Below are positions 5,198 through 5,982 of a stretch of DNA of 5,982 nt, in pieces. The stretch is from positions 1 through 5,982 of the forward strand of contig CALDGN010000349.1 in assembly GCA_937942965.1 (NCBI GenBank), in the 5' to 3' direction. The notes beneath the pieces were generated by a model. That model was not told the DNA's origin. It was given only the letters and a program-made list of their open reading frames with translations, and did not search any database. How positions within the stretch are numbered: position 1 is the first letter of the stretch; each line of letters opens with the position of its first letter. This DNA is from an uncultured Acidimicrobiales bacterium. GTDB lineage: Bacteria > Actinomycetota > Acidimicrobiia > Acidimicrobiales > UBA10347. The position numbers and the translations under genes are program-made.

Positions 5198-5229
5198 GAC
5201 GAGTCCCGGGCTTCGGCCCGGGACTCGTC
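5198..5229 (+). terminator. Perfect 14-bp UUCG hairpin, terminator of the lipoprotein gene
   Basis: A 14-base arm (5198-5211, starting GACGAGTCCC) pairs perfectly with 5216-5229 around a TTCG tetraloop, 24 bases after the lipoprotein stop codon. No T-tract follows on either strand, as is common for actinobacterial terminators. Being symmetric it could act in either direction. Confidence 0.85.
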
Positions 5230-5264
5230 GCGTCTCGCCTCGGGCACGGATCGCGGGGTTCGGA

Positions 5265-5270
5265 TATCCT
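5265..5270 (+). promoter_or_regulatory. -10 box for a leaderless start at 5276
   Basis: TATCCT fits TANNNT and ends five bases before the ATG at 5276, so transcription should start at or next to the start codon. No clear -35 box and no ribosome binding site are seen, both compatible with leaderless expression. Confidence 0.45.
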
Positions 5271-5275
5271 GTCCC

Positions 5276-5982
5276 ATGGCTGGCGACGACGTCACCGAGC
5301 CTCCCGTGGATCCGGCGGGCGAGGCACGCGACCGATTCGAAGACGCGTTCGACCGACTTCAGGCCCGCTCGAAGCGGTCGGCAGAACTCGTTCGCGAAGG
5401 CGCCGACTTCGACACGCTGACCGCAGACCACGCCGAGCTCGAGATGATGCGCCGCGAAGCATGGCGGGCCAAGAAGGACGTCGTCTCTCGCTACGAAGGC
5501 GCCACACCCGACTATGTCGACGTTCCTGTCGGCATGCAGGACACGACCACATTCGGCCGAGTCGCTGCGGTGCTTGGTGCGTTGCTGCTGGCCGCCGCGA
5601 TACCGCTGCTGTGGTTCGGTCTGCTCCGAGGCGGTACCGACATTGATATGGCGATCGATACGCAGCAAGTCGTGACGACGGTGACCGAGGACGGCCTGAA
5701 CCGATGCACATTCGAGGTCCGGGTCGGCATTGTGAACAACAGCGACGAGGTCTGGCGTATTGGCCCAGCGAGCGCAGTCGTTGACCGGTCCCGCCTCAAT
5801 CTTTCGTTCGTTGAGACGTGGCAAGTCCAGCCACGTGCAGTCGCGCCCGACAGCGGGGTGCGGGTCACCTTTGGGGCGCTTCTGGCCGCTCCATCGCTCG
5901 ATCCGTGCCCGGCGCTTGCGGATCTCAGCCGCGGCACCTTCGGGGTCAACTTCGTCCAACGCGGCAACGGCTCGAATCAGGT
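5276..5982 (+). CDS. Single-pass membrane protein with extracytoplasmic domain (partial, runs off right edge)
   Basis: An open frame of 235 codons with no stop before the window ends. Residues 1-90 are charged and mostly helical, with a run rich in Arg, Glu and Ala (about 17-72) that may form a coiled coil. One hydrophobic helix (about 94-117, VAAVLGALLLAAAIPLLWFG) is followed by RGG. By the positive-inside trend the N-terminus is probably cytoplasmic, though the charge difference is modest. The part after the helix looks beta-rich (CTFEVRVGIVNNS, 144-156; SGVRVTFGALLAAPS, 193-207) and has two cysteines, 144 and 211, that could form a disulfide. No family was recognised. The segment resembles an immunoglobulin-like or FxLYD-like export domain only in general character. 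The ATG start rests on the -10 box five bases ahead. Confidence 0.75.
   Translation, partial: MAGDDVTEPPVDPAGEARDRFEDAFDRLQARSKRSAELVREGADFDTLTADHAELEMMRREAWRAKKDVVSRYEGATPDYVDVPVGMQDTTTFGRVAAVLGALLLAAAIPLLWFGLLRGGTDIDMAIDTQQVVTTVTEDGLNRCTFEVRVGIVNNSDEVWRIGPASAVVDRSRLNLSFVETWQVQPRAVAPDSGVRVTFGALLAAPSLDPCPALADLSRGTFGVNFVQRGNGSNQ

Noticed and set aside
4709..5959. 416-codon minus-strand frame spanning the lipoprotein end and the right-edge gene
   Set aside because: It runs across a strong terminator hairpin and two plus-strand genes with signal or membrane segments and sensible codon use; its own product has no recognisable domain.

Overview
GC-rich chromosomal DNA from a high-GC actinobacterium. 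Two things point to Actinomycetota: a GlnR-type orphan OmpR regulator beside a type II glutamine synthetase, and start codons that appear leaderless behind TANNNT-type -10 boxes. The lipoprotein with RskA-like anti-sigma domains and an acidic Ala/Met repeat would suit Acidimicrobiia (Ilumatobacter-like), but that narrower placement is inference. No mobile element, tRNA, rRNA or CRISPR array was seen.

Layout. 1-392 (minus): 5' part of a secreted, propeller-like protein, running off the left edge, with a good sigma-70-type promoter that seems to start exactly on a GTG codon. 481-1164 (minus): GlnR-like atypical response regulator. 1165-1296: divergent control region with a promoter for each side, a perfect palindrome and a GlnR-box-like site. 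1297-2310 (plus): type II glutamine synthetase, closed by a strong UUCG-loop terminator. 2311-2629: gene-poor, holding that terminator, an inverted repeat and a possible 31-codon leader ORF. 2630-3880 (plus): polyprenyl-phosphate sugar-1-phosphate transferase with an unrecognised N-terminal half. 3965-5173 (plus): lipoprotein with seven tandem copies of a 12-residue acidic Met/Ala unit followed by two related anti-sigma-like domains, closed by a 14-bp UUCG hairpin. 5276-5982 (plus): single-pass membrane protein, running off the right edge.

How they fit. The clear functional pair is the regulator and the glutamine synthetase: a nitrogen-responsive transcription factor transcribed divergently from the ammonium-assimilating enzyme it probably controls. 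The sugar transferase starts assembly of a cell-surface glycan on a lipid carrier, but no other glycan gene is visible. The lipoprotein, the left-edge protein and the right-edge protein are all envelope or exported proteins without a defined pathway. The most unusual item is the lipoprotein: a nearly pure Asp/Glu/Ala/Met stalk, encoded by 36-bp repeats with no synonymous differences, carrying two domains that normally belong to anti-sigma factors.
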